Shown: positions 11,701 to 25,852 of the stretch, piece by piece | Layout of the letters: each line of letters starts with the position of its first letter | Position numbering within the stretch: the stretch's first letter is position 1 | Source: Branchiostoma floridae | Taxonomy: Eukaryota > Chordata > Leptocardii > Amphioxiformes > Branchiostomatidae | Direction of reading: 5' to 3' | Assembly: GCF_000003815.2 (NCBI RefSeq) | Contig: NC_049990.1 | Coordinates: 10,077,462-10,141,461 of the forward strand | Length of the DNA: 64,000 nt | Notes under the pieces: model-generated | Seen by the model: the letters and a program-made list of their open reading frames with translations, nothing else | The model's database searches: none | Told to the model about the DNA's origin: nothing | Made by a program: the position numbers and the translations under genes

Positions 11701-12117
11701 AAAAATAATATCTAACATATGCGCCAAAGCAGATGTATGGCTTCATTTTGCTTTATTTGTTTGTCTTTTAACTTTTCAAATTATTGAAGTGTTAAACATT
11801 CAATTAAACATTCAATGGAAATAAAAAGGATTCTAATAAAAAAAACTCGCAACTTGGAAGCTGTACAAAAGATAAAAATGCCTCAAAACAAGGGGGAGCC
11901 ATATAATGATATTACATGTATAAAAAACGTTTTGACTTGATTTTATTTAATTGAAACATTGTTGACGATAGATGATATAACCTTCTGGCCTATACATGGG
12001 GTAATTTGCTGCTGCATGTTACTGCATTGGCTAATTTGCCATCTCTTTTTTTTTCTTCCAAGTTTCAGGCTGTTACAAAATTATCCGCGCAGACTGCATC
12101 ACCAAACAGTAGCAGAA

Positions 12118-15100
12118 ATGGCAGCGTTGTCAGTGGGTGATGATGATGATGACATGATGAGTGGATTCGGGCCCCTCAGTAGTGTTCCCAGCTCTCCTGC
12201 TGCTCCGCATCACTTCAGCAGCCCTGCACAACAACAACAACAACAACATGGGAGAAAACAACAGCAACATGCAGGTATACTGATAATCTGATAAATTGAT
12301 ATTGCAATATTTCATTTTGGAGTGCTATGTGTAAAAATGTTTATATATTTGTTAAATGTAGTGTCTAAGTTCTCTAACGTAGGCAGTAAAAATCTACTGC
12401 TATTACCTTTTCCAAACAATTTTACACAAATTGCATGGTGAGTTGCAATGCACACTTTACAACAGAGTTGACTGTGGACTGTCTTTACATGCAAACATGT
12501 ACCACTAGTTAAATAATTTCTGATGTTGTAATGATATGAAAGAAGTTGTAATTTTGCAACATGTTTTTTGTTGTTGTTGTTGTTGTCATCTCTATGACAT
12601 GCAAATTATTTTGCAATGAAAGTCAAAGTCAGATCAGAGTATCATTCAGTTTGTCATTGAAAATTCATGTTTATACTTGTCTATACAGCTGACAGCGGCC
12701 TGAGCCCAATCACTACAGGCACCAGTGTGAGTCCCACTCTCACTCTTACAGCAGTGTCCACAGCGACCAGTCAGTCGACGCGATACCCACATGTCGACTC
12801 CTTCCTGTCTTCACTGGAAACCCCCACCACCTTCATCAGGGAGATGGAAGGGGTGAGGAACAGTCTGCAGAACATGCTCAAGTTGGGCCAGGCTATGGCA
12901 GGTGAGGCAATTCACAAATCTACGGCTGGTTTACTAGTACTTCCAGGTACTTATTGCAACCTGAATAAACAATAAGGTTAAAGTTAGGTAGGCTACTCAG
13001 AAGCTCATGTAATGGAATTTGGTTGTGGCTTGCTTTTGCTTTGTTCACCATGCTTGAAATGTGATAAAATGACACAAATATGTTGACAATACGCATCCTC
13101 CTAACGCCCGGTCCCCAACGGCATTACCTTATGGGACCCTGCTATCCCATGCCCTATAAGTGGCTATTATGATTGTCGCCACAAACAAGCTGTCAACCAA
13201 TCAGAGAATAGGCCTTTCTTGGGCTTGTTGTTGTCGCAAGCTGTCTCGCAAAGGCCGCTGGGAAGCTATCAGCCAATCATGTTACGTATTACCATGGCTT
13301 TGTTTGCTCACCATGCCTACGCCCAATATACCCAACGGCTGACTGCCCATATAAGGGTAAGCTCATTAATATTTATAAGTAGGGCGGTCCCTAACTGGTC
13401 AGAGTACACAAGGTAGCAGAGGTAAACACAGGAAGTTTTGACACGACTGTGGTTCCTCTGCGTAGGAGAATGACAATACGTTGCAAATACATGTATCAAT
13501 CTGACTGGAGATTCTGAAATTCAGAATATTTGTTCTTTTGGCGCCAAAATTCAACAATACACTGTACTTGTCTAGTCTCAAAGGCCTTCATTACCCACAA
13601 TTCATGTTGCTGTGCATGCATATACTACAACATGTACTACAGTACTCAGAACAGTGAACAACCATATTCTGTTCAGCTAGTGGAATCAGACCCAAATTAT
13701 TTTTTGCTGATTAGTCCCTCCACACAGTCATATGTTTAACCATGTGTAGTTGTGTCCACAGACAGAGACAGTTTTGAGCGAGTGGAAGGTCTCGGCCTGC
13801 TGACAGCTGACCGACATAACAGGAAGGAGGCAGACGAGTCTTTCGACAGCAACACAACCGCACAACTCTTAACGTAAGGGACTGTGTTTTCAGTAGATTG
13901 TTATTGAATGAGTGAGAATATTTTGAGCTGGTACATAATTGTCTTTGTACGTACCAATTATTACCAACCAGTGTTCCAGCCAGCCTGAAATTTTTTTCCG
14001 TCCCCTAGATTTTGAATGGAAATCTTGTCGAAGGCACGGCAAGGGGTATCAGAGAGTAACTAGGAAAATTTTTAAATCTAGAGTTTCTAGACCCTTTGAA
14101 ATACTATTTCCTATATTGTGAGGGGCAGCTTGGTTCAACTAATATCTTTACATGCCGATTTTTGTCCATCACAGAGGACGGAATGGGCAAAATTTTTGTC
14201 CGTCCCCAGCGGCAAAATCCATCAAAGAATATTGAAGGACAGATGCTGGCTAGAACTCTGTTACCAACAATGACCCATTTGAACAATTGGCTAACATATC
14301 TTGTCTCATTTCAGTGCTAAACCAGTCCTGGTATCACAGGATGTGTCCCCTGTGTCTGTGGACAGTGGTTTGCATACCGCACGGGGCCAGTGGTCAAGCA
14401 GAGTGGATGGGGAACTGGCGTCCGAGCGGCGCAACAGCCGCTCTGAGTCTTTGTACGTAGAGAACCAGATTCTACGGGACAGTGTGGAAAGGGAACGTTT
14501 CAGACGCAAGGTACATGTGATAAGAGTTTTCTGTTTAGCATAATAACATAAGTGGCTGTTTTTATCTTCAAGGCTCTTTTACATGGTACCTAAGTTATAC
14601 TTGATATTGCCATCTTCTTATAACTTATGTGTTCTCCACTGTCAAAGCTTAAACTTTCAAGAGAAGGAGTTGTTTGAAATTGTTACTTGGTGATGTACTG
14701 GAGTAATAAGTAAGACTTGTTTTGTCCTATAACTTACTTACATATTTCATTTCCATTTTTATTCATTTCAGCATTGTGAGCAGCAAATCCAGGAACTCCA
14801 GAGTAAGGTAGGCATTAAAGTTAAATGTTCTTCAAAAAACTAACTTTTACTTAGTATGTAAGCCTTTATTCATTCCTCGTAATCAGTGACAGTTGATCAT
14901 GCCAGCTCTGACAAAAAGTGACAGTCAATGTAACTGTCAGTCCGTAACACCCTTGCCCAGTCAGTAGTATGTGTTTTAATGACTGTCCATTGGCACTGTT
15001 ATTTCCATTACTGTAGCAGTATGTTATTATAGTGCTATCGTGAACTCAAAACCACCACAATTTCTCCTTGATGTGAAATTTAATCACCACAAACTTAAAA

Positions 15101-18100
15101 ATGTAAATGTTTTCAATTCAGTTCAGACATATTCACCAATTCGATTGCAATACATGTCCATATATACTATAGTAAGTACTGAGTGATCAAGTTTATATTT
15201 TCATCAACATATTTCACTTACAGATTCTGGAACTGCAACAACAATTAGCAGTAGCTGTCTCCACAGACAAGAAGAAGGATGTCATGATTGAACAACTTGA
15301 TAAGGTTTGGCACCCTTCTATACTGAGTAGTCATAAAAGATTGAGTAGGCGTGTGTTGCATAGAAATCTGTCATTATTTGTGAAGGTCCTGCAAAATGAT
15401 GGAGTAACAGCAACTTTGTAATTTTACTTTCCAGACCCTTGCTAAAGTTGTGGACGGCTGGAAGAAACAGGACACTGAGAAAACTGAGCTGATCAGAAAG
15501 CTGAAAGAGGAGAAGTATGCCATAGAGAAGGGTCATTCCAGACAACAGGAGGTGATTGTAACTTCAGTTTGTGAAAATAACTTTACCGAGTTTGACTAAA
15601 ATATTCCTGTAGCATACAAACCAAAGACCAAGTGCTAGCCGGTTTCTTGTAAAGTTGTATTAATGTATTTTGTCCTGGTTACTGGTAATAATGCCAATGT
15701 AGGCTGCTGAACTTCTGCCTTGTACACATAGGTGTTGATGAACTTTGAGAAGGATCTTGCCCAAGCCGTGGAACAGCTAGCCATAGAGCAGCAGAGAGCC
15801 AGCATGGCTGAACAGGAGAAAGTGGCTCAGGTACTGAATTTTTTTTGTGTGGGGATTGCTTCATCATGTATATGTAAAACCACTACTACCACTACTACTG
15901 CTTCTACTACATGAACTACCACTACTAGTACTACTGTAAAAAACTAAAACCACTGGTGTATGTACGTGTAAACTGGCAAACTGGTAGCAGCCTCACAGTG
16001 GAGCTCCTAGCCCCAATTTGTTTGTAACTCACTGGGAGAGCCAAATCAAATCCTGGAAGGGCATCTTGGTTGGAGCTACACTATCCTTTTGGAGGGATGT
16101 AAATTGGGGATCTTATACACCTTTCTCACGCGGCGGCCATGATAGATCGAAGAAGAGGTCAATGAGGCAAACAGACAAAACTTATTTCTAAAATCAGGTC
16201 CCATTTAGTTTTCCCCCAAACCACACAAATTTTCATGATATAAGATAGAATAATAAATATTACAAGAAGTGTTATGCACCGAAAGATGTAGCAATTTAGA
16301 GTAGTGTAGACTGACCCCATAGTCCCTTAAGAGATGCAAAATAACAACATAATAATGCAAATTTTTAACGAATTTGCAGCCATTCACTTATTGGTCGATT
16401 TCCTAATTGGCAGGCTACCATTGGTCGAACTGCTAATTATGATGGACAGCCTTTTGTTTGCCACATTGAACTCGTTTTAGATCTATCATGGCCGCCGCGT
16501 GAGAAAGGTGTATTATCAAAGAGGTGCCTCAAGCACATTAATGGGGAGGGCCTAGCAACCCCTTCCTGTAAACAAAAGTACCCTGCTACAGAAACAACTG
16601 GTTGTGCTCTTTTTGCAAGGACCTTGTAGGGTGTACAAATAAAGACAATGTGATTCTTTTATTGATTGAGCTGCCAGACCCTACATCCACCAATCTAAGT
16701 TGTCCACTTTCATTGTTAGTTTCAAAAGCAGCAGGAGGAGAAAGCCAAGACACTGGATCTTCTACAAGGAGAGCGGGAGAAAGCCATACGGGTGGAGTCT
16801 GAGAGGGACCAGCTATTACAGCAGGCAGAGGCTCTACAGAGGGAAGTGGACAACTTCAACCAGACGCTGGAAACAGTATGAAAGCACTCTATTATACAAT
16901 TGTGTTTGTTTAAAACTATTTTCTACACAAAAGAGGATGACAAATGACTTATTTATCTATTTTTATTTTGAACTTTATGATTGAGATTTTTTGAGACAAG
17001 ACACAAATTAGACAAGAAGACAGCAAACAGCACATCATTTGACAGCATTTGATTATAAAAAGTTTAGCTATTTAGATGTACTTGTATTCTCTCTAGGAAA
17101 GGAGTACCTTTAGAGCTCAAGAGGAAGAACTGCAGAAACAACTAGAGCTGCTGACAGAAAAACACCAAGAAGTAGTCGATCAGGAAAAGGTGAAAACAAT
17201 ATAAGTTGACCAACATTTTTTATTTTATTTGTAAATCTGAAATTCAATAAATTACAGACATGTACATTATGTGCATGTGCAATTTCGGCCATTTTTTGTC
17301 TGTGGAATTGTGGGATTGTGATGAATTTGGTATGTGAATGGGAAACATACTCTAAGCCTAGACATTGAATAGTGGACTACAATTTACCATGAATGGTGTA
17401 CCTCAAGGATCCCTTCTGCTCCCCAGGCTGCAGTCCATGCTGAGTCCCAGAAGGCCCAGGAGCACCAGAAGGCTCTGTCCTCAGCACACAACGAAATCGG
17501 TCAGCTGAAGATGGAACTGAGTGCAGCCAACAGAGACAAGGTTACTGTCCACAAATGAGTATTGCCAACGCTGTAGAGATAGTATTGCGGAAGAATATTG
17601 TAGTCAAATGATGTCATATACAGCCAAATCTATACAAGTGACCACCTGACTGTATTAGGACCACTAGGCCTTAAGTGACCACTTTTTGGTCGCCCTTTAT
17701 ACAATATTTCCCATTGACACAAGCATTAAGAATCCTGGCTATAATAGTGATCATTTACATAGACCCTATTTTGTTTGTCACCCTGAATGGTCTTTTGGGT
17801 TTTTGACTGTATGGGTTTGTCTTGCATGAACCCTGATGTATAGATAAATTCTGACATTGACAGTTTCTGCACATGAAATATGTTTTAGGTTTAGTAACTG
17901 AATTTTCTGAGATTACATGCATCACTGAGTAAATTTTGTTTTGAGAGAATGTGCATCACTGAATAGCAGTTTCTGTTGTCTATTCCAACAGGAGAACCTG
18001 AAGATGGAGCTGAGTCTCCAGGAGGCCAGGTTTGAGGCCAGTCAGAGTAAGCTGGAGTCAGAGTACCAGGCTGAACAGGAGAGAAAGGTAATACTAATGG

Positions 18101-21100
18101 CCACTAAAACTGTTTGTTAGCTCTTCAATGACCAAGGACCGTGAGGGATTAGAATGAGATATCAAACTGCTGCAGTACAGAGGAAAGTCGTCAGGGGCTT
18201 GAAATCTAATGATTGGTTTGTTGTTTGTTTGAAACTTTTTTATTCACGAGAAATTCAATCAGGCCGCTTTTTATTTAGGTCATGAGAGAGGAATGGGCCA
18301 GTTGAAATATAACAGATACAGATTGCATGTCTTTGGTAGGATTACGACTTAACCACATAGCAAATTTCATAACAATCCATCCATAGCTTTTCCAATTATA
18401 GTACATTTGTACATACATACAAATGCAACCAAAGCATATTAACTTTCTAAAAACAAAGAGGAATGAATATTTTTTTGTTTTTATCAGTCAAAAACCAATG
18501 CTGGCGCAGATGCCATCAACAAAATTTAATTGCTGTGGCCTTATTAATGTGAATCCACCCCAAAATACTTGATAAAAGTCAAAAATGTGAGTTGTCATTC
18601 CAGATGAGCCAGCAGCTAGCGGAGGCACATGAACAGCTGACCCAGACGGAGGAGAGGCTGAGAGAGCAGCACAGACGACAGATCCAGGAGGTGGCAGACA
18701 GGCACAGACAGGACCTGGACACACACATGAAACAGTTTCATCAGGAGCTGGAGCAGAAGGACACCAAGCTGAGGGAAACATGCCAGGAATATGATGACAG
18801 GTACTGTGATTCTTAAAAAGTTTGTGGCGGTTTTGTCTAAGAGATGACATCTTACAGAAAAAATCACAGCAAATGTACTGCAAAAGACAAAATTAGGTGC
18901 AAACTTCAAACACCACAAAAAGCCCATTTTCCTCCAACAGTGAATCAAAACCAAAAGAGAATATGTTAACAGCCCTTGGTGAATGTCTATCAGCACCAAG
19001 GAAAGGGATCGTGATAGTGTGAATGTCTATCAGCACCAAGGAAAGTTATCGTGATAGTTTGAATGTCTATCAGCACCAAGGAAAGGGATCGTGATAGTGT
19101 GAATGTCTATCAGCACCAAGAAAAGGGAGAGTATCAGTTTGAATGTCTATCAGCACCAAGGACAGTGACAGTATCAGTTTGAATGTCATCAGCACCAAGG
19201 AAAGGACATTGTTAGTGTGAATGTCTATCAGTGAATGTCTGTATTTTTACCAGGATTTTAGAAGCCAGAGAGAAGATATCTTCTTTGACTCATGAAAATG
19301 AGAAACTGGAAAGCCAGAAAAACGCCATGAAGACAAGACTGCAGTCTCTTATCCAGTCCCACGTAAAGGAGGCCATGTTACTGTTGTCTGATGTCACATC
19401 AGATGCTCTGTCCAGCTCTGCAGAGGTAGGACTAATCATGGCACAACAGTCATGTTTACCATTATATTACAGTGTAACACAATAAAGCATGTTAATCATC
19501 AGTATTTTTTGTTTGATTACATTATGAATTCTGACTTCTGATGGGTCAAATTTATACTGATAGTATTATTGGCATAAGGTGATAACATGTAAATGATATC
19601 TTTGCCAAACTATGACATTGTTGTCTCTTACTCTATGTTTTTTGCAGCCGGCTGTCAGCAGCTCATTTCGTCTTGGTGCACAGAGTGGTGGGAATAATAC
19701 AACAACAACCAGACCAGGGCTGGGTGTCGGCCTAGGACCCTCCATGTTCTCAGTCAGTGGTCGTTCTGGGAACCTTGCACAAGAGGAAAATCAGAAGTTC
19801 AGCTTTTCAACCCTCTTCAAATCCGTTGGTGCGTTTTCCTTAAGTACATTGTTTTCTGTAAAGGAACAAGCAAAATAAATGTTTTCAGTAAGTTTTGGAC
19901 AGTTTATACTTTCTTGAAATTTCCATTATGTCTTTTGATAATATTGAGCAATATATAAAACGTTTATTGAATGCTGTTTCAACAACCTCTAAATACATCG
20001 CAGCACCCTAGGGCGCTGAATTGCGTATTTAGGCATCAAAAACATTTACACATACATTAAAAACTTAACATGGTAAGGCAATTAGACTAACATTTTGCAG
20101 ATTGTGATGGCAGCATCTGTTTGAAAATGTTGCTCTTGGTTTTATTCCAGATGCTGAAAGATTAGTTGTTCAGAGGCAGGAGAAAACAGAGACATTTGCC
20201 ACACAGACTACTGACAGTGTACCACAAGGGGAGAGACAAGCCAAAACAGAAGTACACAGAGATATCACAGGACCATGGGAGTGGCAGGCCAAAGCAGAGG
20301 TGCACACCACTGCCCCAGGGGACAGGCAGCCCCCCACAGCAGAGGCACACAGACACACCACTATCCCAGGGGAGAAACAGCCTAGTGACATGACTATATA
20401 CACCCAGACACAGACAGCGCCTGACACACATGTCACTTGGAGCCCAGAGTCAGTGATTGTGGGTGAGACTGTCGGGTACACCGAGCAGGACATTGATGAC
20501 GGGGCCAGTGTTCTGTCAACAGAACCAACAAGGTTAGTTTTTGAAACATTACTCAAGTTGGCAAAAAAAGGCAGAGCAAACTAATATCCGGATGGTATCC
20601 AGGCTAGCAAACTGCTTCAAATACAGTTCTATTTTACAGTTCTGTAGTTCTATTTTATACACTCTTAAATAACCACTTCATACAGACATATTCATGCACG
20701 TATGTTATGACTGTCATATCCATATAGTTAAGAGTGATAATTTAGATTGGTTATTCATTTTTATTTTGCTGTGTTATAACATTCGGTTATGCTGAATATG
20801 ATACTTGACATTCTTAAACTACACACTATTTGAGTACATTTGAATAAAGCAGTAATACTGTAAATTTTTGCTTCTGCTTCTTGTTTATTCAGTACTAGTA
20901 ACCTCTTCACTGTGAACTTAAAACCAGCTCAAAAGTGATGGATCTGTCTTCTGCCTGCTTACCTTGTTGTTTGAACTATGGTCTAAAAGCCACTGCAAAC
21001 ACTCTATTTTGTCCATACCACAAAATGAAATCCCGGCATTTATAGTATGCATGCAGCTTAGATATCTGTAAGAGAGTAATATCATATTTCCCTGTGTTCC

Positions 21101-24100
21101 AGACGGATGGTAGACAGTCAGTATGAACCACTCCTGGAGAAGTTCAGTCACCACGAGACCAAGCAGTCGGAACTGCAGCACTATGTAGAGCTGGTAAGTT
21201 ATAGGACACTTTAAACCATGATTTACATAATGATTGAGCTAGTACCTACACATCTGAAATCAAAATGCTGAGATCATTTCTCTCTATTCCCGGTTAGTTC
21301 ACACCTAAAAATTGTTTGGTGAGTGATTTTTGCATTTTGCGACTTGCAGTCGCAAAATGCCTTCTGGCCAGTGTAGTCGCCGTTGTGATGTTGAGATGAA
21401 CGGACCTGTTCAATCCATGCCAAACATTTGTATACCTGTTAAAACAGGCATTTCTTCAACATGTCCGCACTAGCGCAGTGGTAAAGTTTACGCATTCTAA
21501 ACCAATGCACCCGGTTCGAATCCGGGGAGGTAGATTTTTTTCAACTTTTTTTTTCCTTTTTTACATCCATTAAAATACTAATTTTTACATCCATTTGGCC
21601 ACACCAATTTATTTCTTTGGTTAACGGATTCGCCGCTTCGTTTTTTTGCCGAATAGAAATAAAAATTTCAAAAAAAAACTTAAAAATGCCCCGCAACAGA
21701 GCTCACTCAAAAACAGGCAATGTGTAGTGAAATTTGCTGCAGTTCACGCAAATTTTAACAGGTGGCGTCTAGATCTGCTGCAGTTCAGGCACATATGTGA
21801 ATCTCTCCATGCGCCAATATCAGGTTTAGTTACTCTGTTCTATTTATATGACATTCTAATAACTAGAAAAAAACATTCACACACGCAAACATTGGCAAAA
21901 TGCCAGCTTTTTTAAAAGCACTTGTTTTCTTTATTTTGGACTAAAAGTCAAGAATACTACATTATGTTTTCTGCTAACAGAATTAAGGGTTTATGCATTT
22001 TTTCTAAAATGTTCAGTATTGTAATGATAATGTTGATAATTTTGTCCTTATATCCAGCTGCTGCAACAATCCCCAGCAGGATATGTTGATGTGTTTCCCA
22101 GTCAAGACAGACCAGTACAGGAACACAGACATCACACAGGTCAGAACCTGCAATGATAGTCTTCTTAGCTGGGATGTGACCCAACATAAAGAAATAATGT
22201 GTCAGAAACTGATGAGTCATTTCTCGAAGTGTGAGATTTTTGTGATGGAATGGTTGTATTTGTCCATACAGAAGTGCAGACAGGACCTCCCAGTTTGGCC
22301 TTCCTGCCACCAGAGACTGTAGATTCCCCTCCTACGTCCGCCAGGACTACTCAGGTACTTCCCATGGCTTTGTTTTCTGCTTGCTTCTAGAGTCATGACA
22401 TGTCTAATTTGCTGACTAATTGAATTCCATAAAAGAACCATAGAATAAACCTCTTTACATCTGATTTCCAGGTTGATGTCCAGGCAGTTGTTCCCAGTTC
22501 CCTTCAGTTCACCAACCGGTACATTCCTCAGCAGCCTGCACCAGGCCCTGCAGCCGGTCTACTCACCAGTGTACCAGACAAAGATAGCCTGGACCCCCAG
22601 CCACCACAGCAGGCACCCTCACTCAACACTCGCCCAGCTCTCAGTGCTGAATGGCTGACACAGCTCAGGACACAACAGCCTGACAGCCAGCCTACACAGA
22701 GAGATACACAAGCAGAGATTGGAACACATTTAAACACCAGCAGTCAGAATATTCCTTCTAGAAACATCCCTGTCCCTGTTATGAAAAGCAGGCTCCCACC
22801 AACACAGGTTGGTGCCGGGGTCTCTCACAGCTACCCTCCTATGATGGCCAGCAGTCCACGAGTCCTGCCAGTGTCCAACAGCCACAGAGGAACACCCAGT
22901 AAGGATAGACACGTAGGTCCAGGTGTGGTGACAAGGGTTCTCCCTACAGAGAGAGCGGCAGGACAACAAGCTCCTGTCATTCAGAGAACCAAGGTTTCTG
23001 TGGGGGTGTCACAGCAGGCAGGGGGACAGAACCAACATGGTTCATCAGGTAACATTCTTACTAAATTAGAAATAACAGCTTCATGTTCATAGATACAGTA
23101 GTGTTCAGTAGTTTTCCCTTTACTGAATTTTCAAGCACCAGTAGTGTATACTGTGTCTGGCTGACAGAGAGATAGAGAGGGAGAGTGTGTATACAAATGG
23201 TTTGAATAGTACAACCCTACACCTTTGTTTATTCAGTAGAAACCACTTATTTGGAAAGCCCATTTTCCAGCATTTGTATGATGAAATGATAAAAAAGTTG
23301 AGCATTAAATCAATTTTTTGTTTTGCTGTAGAAGCTGTTCCCCAACAACAGCCGGTGTGGCCCACTGACCCTGCAGTGGTACAGGAGCTGCTGAACATAT
23401 ATGCCAACAGGGCTGGTCAGGGATATCTGGCCTCTAACATGAGTGGACATCATGCTAGGTAGGTACGATGTACATGTCCTGGTAGAAAAATTTTTTCTTG
23501 TTGGAACGATCAAGAAAAAAACTGACCTGAAAATAAACAAGAAAGCTTCTGAAAAAAGCTGGCCGGTGCGTATTTTGGAAAAAGCCTGGATGTTAAACAA
23601 AATCACACGAAAAAAAGATTTTTTAAACATCGGCAAAAAGTTGACCAGATGTTGGACCGGTTAGGAAATGAACAGATTATACTGGCAGGCATTCACTCGT
23701 TTGGGGGCTTACAGATCCTAGTAGAAAGTAACAAGAGCAAAGTAGAGGAGAGTTGATAGTCATTTTTACCAAGTTTCTACAGTCAAACTTGGTCTGAAAC
23801 AGAGACTGTTAATGTTCCTTACATGAAAATAGAATTTTAAAAGTTTTGATCTGTAGGAAGGTGATACCTTGTCTGATACTTCATGATTGTTCTGTACATT
23901 TTTGTATTTGCAGTTTTGCTGCTCCGTCACAAACCTCTGACCTGTCCTCATCCAGAGGCCCTGCCAGGGTGAAGCGCAGTCTGAGTGCAAGTTTTTCTCA
24001 AGGGGTAAGCCAAGCTCTGATAGGACTAGAAAGCCATGAAAAAGTGTATATCTTGTGTATGGTGTTTGCACTCGCGGCCCGGCCCCCTAGGTGCTTGTCT

Positions 24101-24506
24101 TTTACAGCTGTGCTAATCACAGACCAGATAGTTATACATGTAGCCTATAACATTGTAAGACTCTCTAAGAATCTAGGCATCTCTAATTTCTTCCTTGGCC
24201 GTCCATTGCCGGTCAGGTTTCAAGAATGTACATGTAAATCTCTTCAGGACACAGTCTTTTTGTGTCTTTTATATCATGTATCATTTCCTATCATGTATCA
24301 TTTCCTATCTTCAACAGGAGTCCAATCAGCTTGAAAGTGAAAGCAAGAACATCAAACCACAATCTGCCAGCAAAGCACAAGTACCTCCCAGAAGTGCCAA
24401 GATGGGGAAGACCCAGGTAGTGAAGCCCACTCAGACAAAAAAACCAGAAAGGAAGGTGGCAGCTGGACATAAAGGGGACAAGAAGTCTGGTTCAGCTTGG
24501 AGATGA
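12118..24506 (+). CDS. CNTROB: Centrobin (centriolar coiled-coil protein)
   Basis: Centrobin associates with daughter centrioles and tubulin and supports centriole elongation (family knowledge). 23 coding exons: 12118-12274, 12689-12901, 13762-13873, 14315-14510, 14772-14807, 15224-15304, 15435-15551, 15732-15830, 16729-16875, 17097-17189, 17427-17540, 17992-18087, 18604-18800, 19254-19425, 19648-19828, 20151-20532, 21103-21193, 22058-22139, 22272-22354, 22472-23048, 23332-23458, 23914-24004, 24318-24506. Total 3633 nt, 1210 aa (human about 900). Signature: KEADESFDSNTTAQLL (about 145-160) and ILELQQQLAVAVSTDKKKD with MIEQLDKTLAKVVDGW (about 239-275), both close to human centrobin. A coiled coil spans about 175-600, then a low-complexity Pro/Gln/Thr half, and a basic end KKSGSAWR like the human GGVWR end. 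Acidic N-terminus with a Gln run from (CAA)n. Exon 9 has a NAGNAG acceptor. Confidence 0.95.
13969..14260. mobile_element. hAT-type MITE in centrobin intron 3
   Basis: A 292-bp insertion with imperfect terminal inverted repeats, CAGTGTTCCAGCCAGC at the left and the complement of CAGAGTTCTAGCCAGC at the right. It is flanked by an exact 8-bp duplication TTACCAAC at 13961-13968 and 14261-14268. An 8-bp target duplication plus CAGNG termini is diagnostic of hAT elements. No transposase is encoded. Confidence 0.88.
16116..16512. mobile_element. MITE with perfect 33-bp terminal inverted repeats in centrobin intron 8
   Basis: Arms 16116-16148 and 16480-16512 are exact reverse complements, beginning TACACCTTTCTCACGCGG. 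TTA lies immediately outside both ends (16113-16115, 16513-16515), which fits a 3-bp PIF/Harbinger-type duplication. A TA duplication (Tc1/mariner) would also fit if the element starts at CACC. Identical arms suggest recent mobilisation. Confidence 0.82.
18975..19232. repeat. 40-bp minisatellite in centrobin intron 13
   Basis: About six units containing GAATGTCTATCAGCACCAAG, with small differences and one truncated unit at the right end. It stops about 20 bases before exon 14, so the array sits close to the polypyrimidine tract and acceptor site. Confidence 0.85.
21332..21925 (+). mobile_element. Composite repeat with tRNA-like module (copy 2, inverse to copy 1)
   Basis: Lies in centrobin intron 17. 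Order is the mirror image of copy 1: hairpin (21332-21360), AACGGACCTGTTC segment, tRNA-like module on the plus strand (21463-21534, A box TAGCGCAGTGG, B box GGTTCGAATCC), T-rich tract, Harbinger-like end GGCCACACCAATTTA (near 21597), unique module, and end module AAAAGCACTTGTTTT. The hairpin arms here are GCATTTTGCGACT and AGTCGCAAAATGC, different from copy 1 but still perfectly paired. Confidence 0.82.
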
Positions 24507-25338
24507 AGCTGCTGGAAATATATGTATATCAACTTGAGGATGCTTCTGTATCAATTGTCTGGGTTTTTAAGATTGATATTTGGAAAGTACATGTGATGCA
24601 CTCTCGTACACAATTTCACAAATCCTCACCTACAGCCTATACAGTAGTGCCTATCTTTTCACCAGCTAATCAGAGAATCGACTTTACTTAAAGAATATAT
24701 TTAGACAATTCTCTGGAAATCTTAGTCCGGTTTAGCAGAGCCTACCTTAGGTATACTGTTTAGGCTAAGGCAAGGCTCTGCATGAGAGAATGTGATGGAG
24801 GGAAACCTTTTGATAAAGTTTCGGTCAAAATATTCCTGAAGAAAATGATGAATAAGTAAATTTGTAGTATTTGTTCCTTTTTTTAATTCTAGGAAGTAAG
24901 TGTGTTTTTGAAGCCTTGAGACTGTGTGAGCTGTATATATCACTTTTACATCCTTACTTGTATATGTTGTTAACAACTTCTCATGGCTTTGTTTAGTTAA
25001 GATAAAATGTAGAAAATGTTAAAGATTATTTTGTTATGAGGGAAGAAGTAAGATAAACAAAAGAGTGACATGTACTTGTGTAAGAATGGTCTTATTGGCA
25101 GTCATGCCCTGACAAGTGGAACAGATTATCAACAGTGGAAAGTTTTTGTGATAATTTTTTAAATGCCTGTTTCTACTATTTTTTTTTAATCAGAAAGTTG
25201 TGACCTGAATATGTTTGAGCCATTTTAGTCCAAGATTGTAGAATATACTAGTAGTCCTTATTTTTTCTGTAGTTAATGATTTTAGTTCCATTAGATTTAG
25301 TTTACTTACATGCATAGCATGTATGAATTTGTTTGTAA
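24507..25338. other. Centrobin 3' UTR and spacer
   Basis: AT-rich non-coding sequence after the centrobin stop. A short imperfect inverted repeat lies near 24733-24778 (AGAGCC...GGCTCT), and CGGTTTAGCAGAGCCT at 24728 resembles the end of an inverted-repeat element at 49288-49458. No unambiguous AATAAA was fixed for the transcript end, and no gene is seen. Confidence 0.5.
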
Positions 25339-25754
25339 GGCCACACCAATTTAATTTCTTGGTTCACGGATTCGCTCGCTCCAATTTTTTGGAAAAAAAA
25401 ATAAAAATAAAAATTACCACTCAGCAAATTTTCACCATTAATGAAACTATTCACCAACTTTCTGGTGTAGCAAATTGGCCTTTATATTATACGGGTATTA
25501 TCATTGCAGTTATACTTTCATTCATGAAAAATGGGACAAAAACTGACACTACTTTTGTAATTTTCAATGAACAGGTGCTGTTACTGTATAGTAATAGTGT
25601 TTTTGTACCTTTTTCAAGCTGAAAACTTTTTATTCTTTATGTTTTGGATCAGCCCTTACCTTTACCCCAACCATTTTACAATTTTTATTTCGCCCTCTCG
25701 CTCCATATTTTTTATGAAAAAATCTGTGAACCAAGAAATTAAATTGGTGTGGCC
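25339..25754. mobile_element. PIF/Harbinger-type MITE (subfamily with CACACC ends)
   Basis: 416 bp with terminal inverted repeats starting GGCCACACCAATTTAATTTC, perfect for 29 bp and then imperfect. It is flanked by TAA at 25336-25338 and 25755-25757. A 3-bp TWA target duplication with GGCC termini fits PIF/Harbinger. No transposase. Confidence 0.82.
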
Positions 25755-25852
25755 TAATATTACATATTAAGGAAAGTCTTCTATACTGTAAGTATGCCAT
25801 ATCTTAGCCAGCCATTTTTCTATATTTATAACAATATGTCACAGCCATTAAA

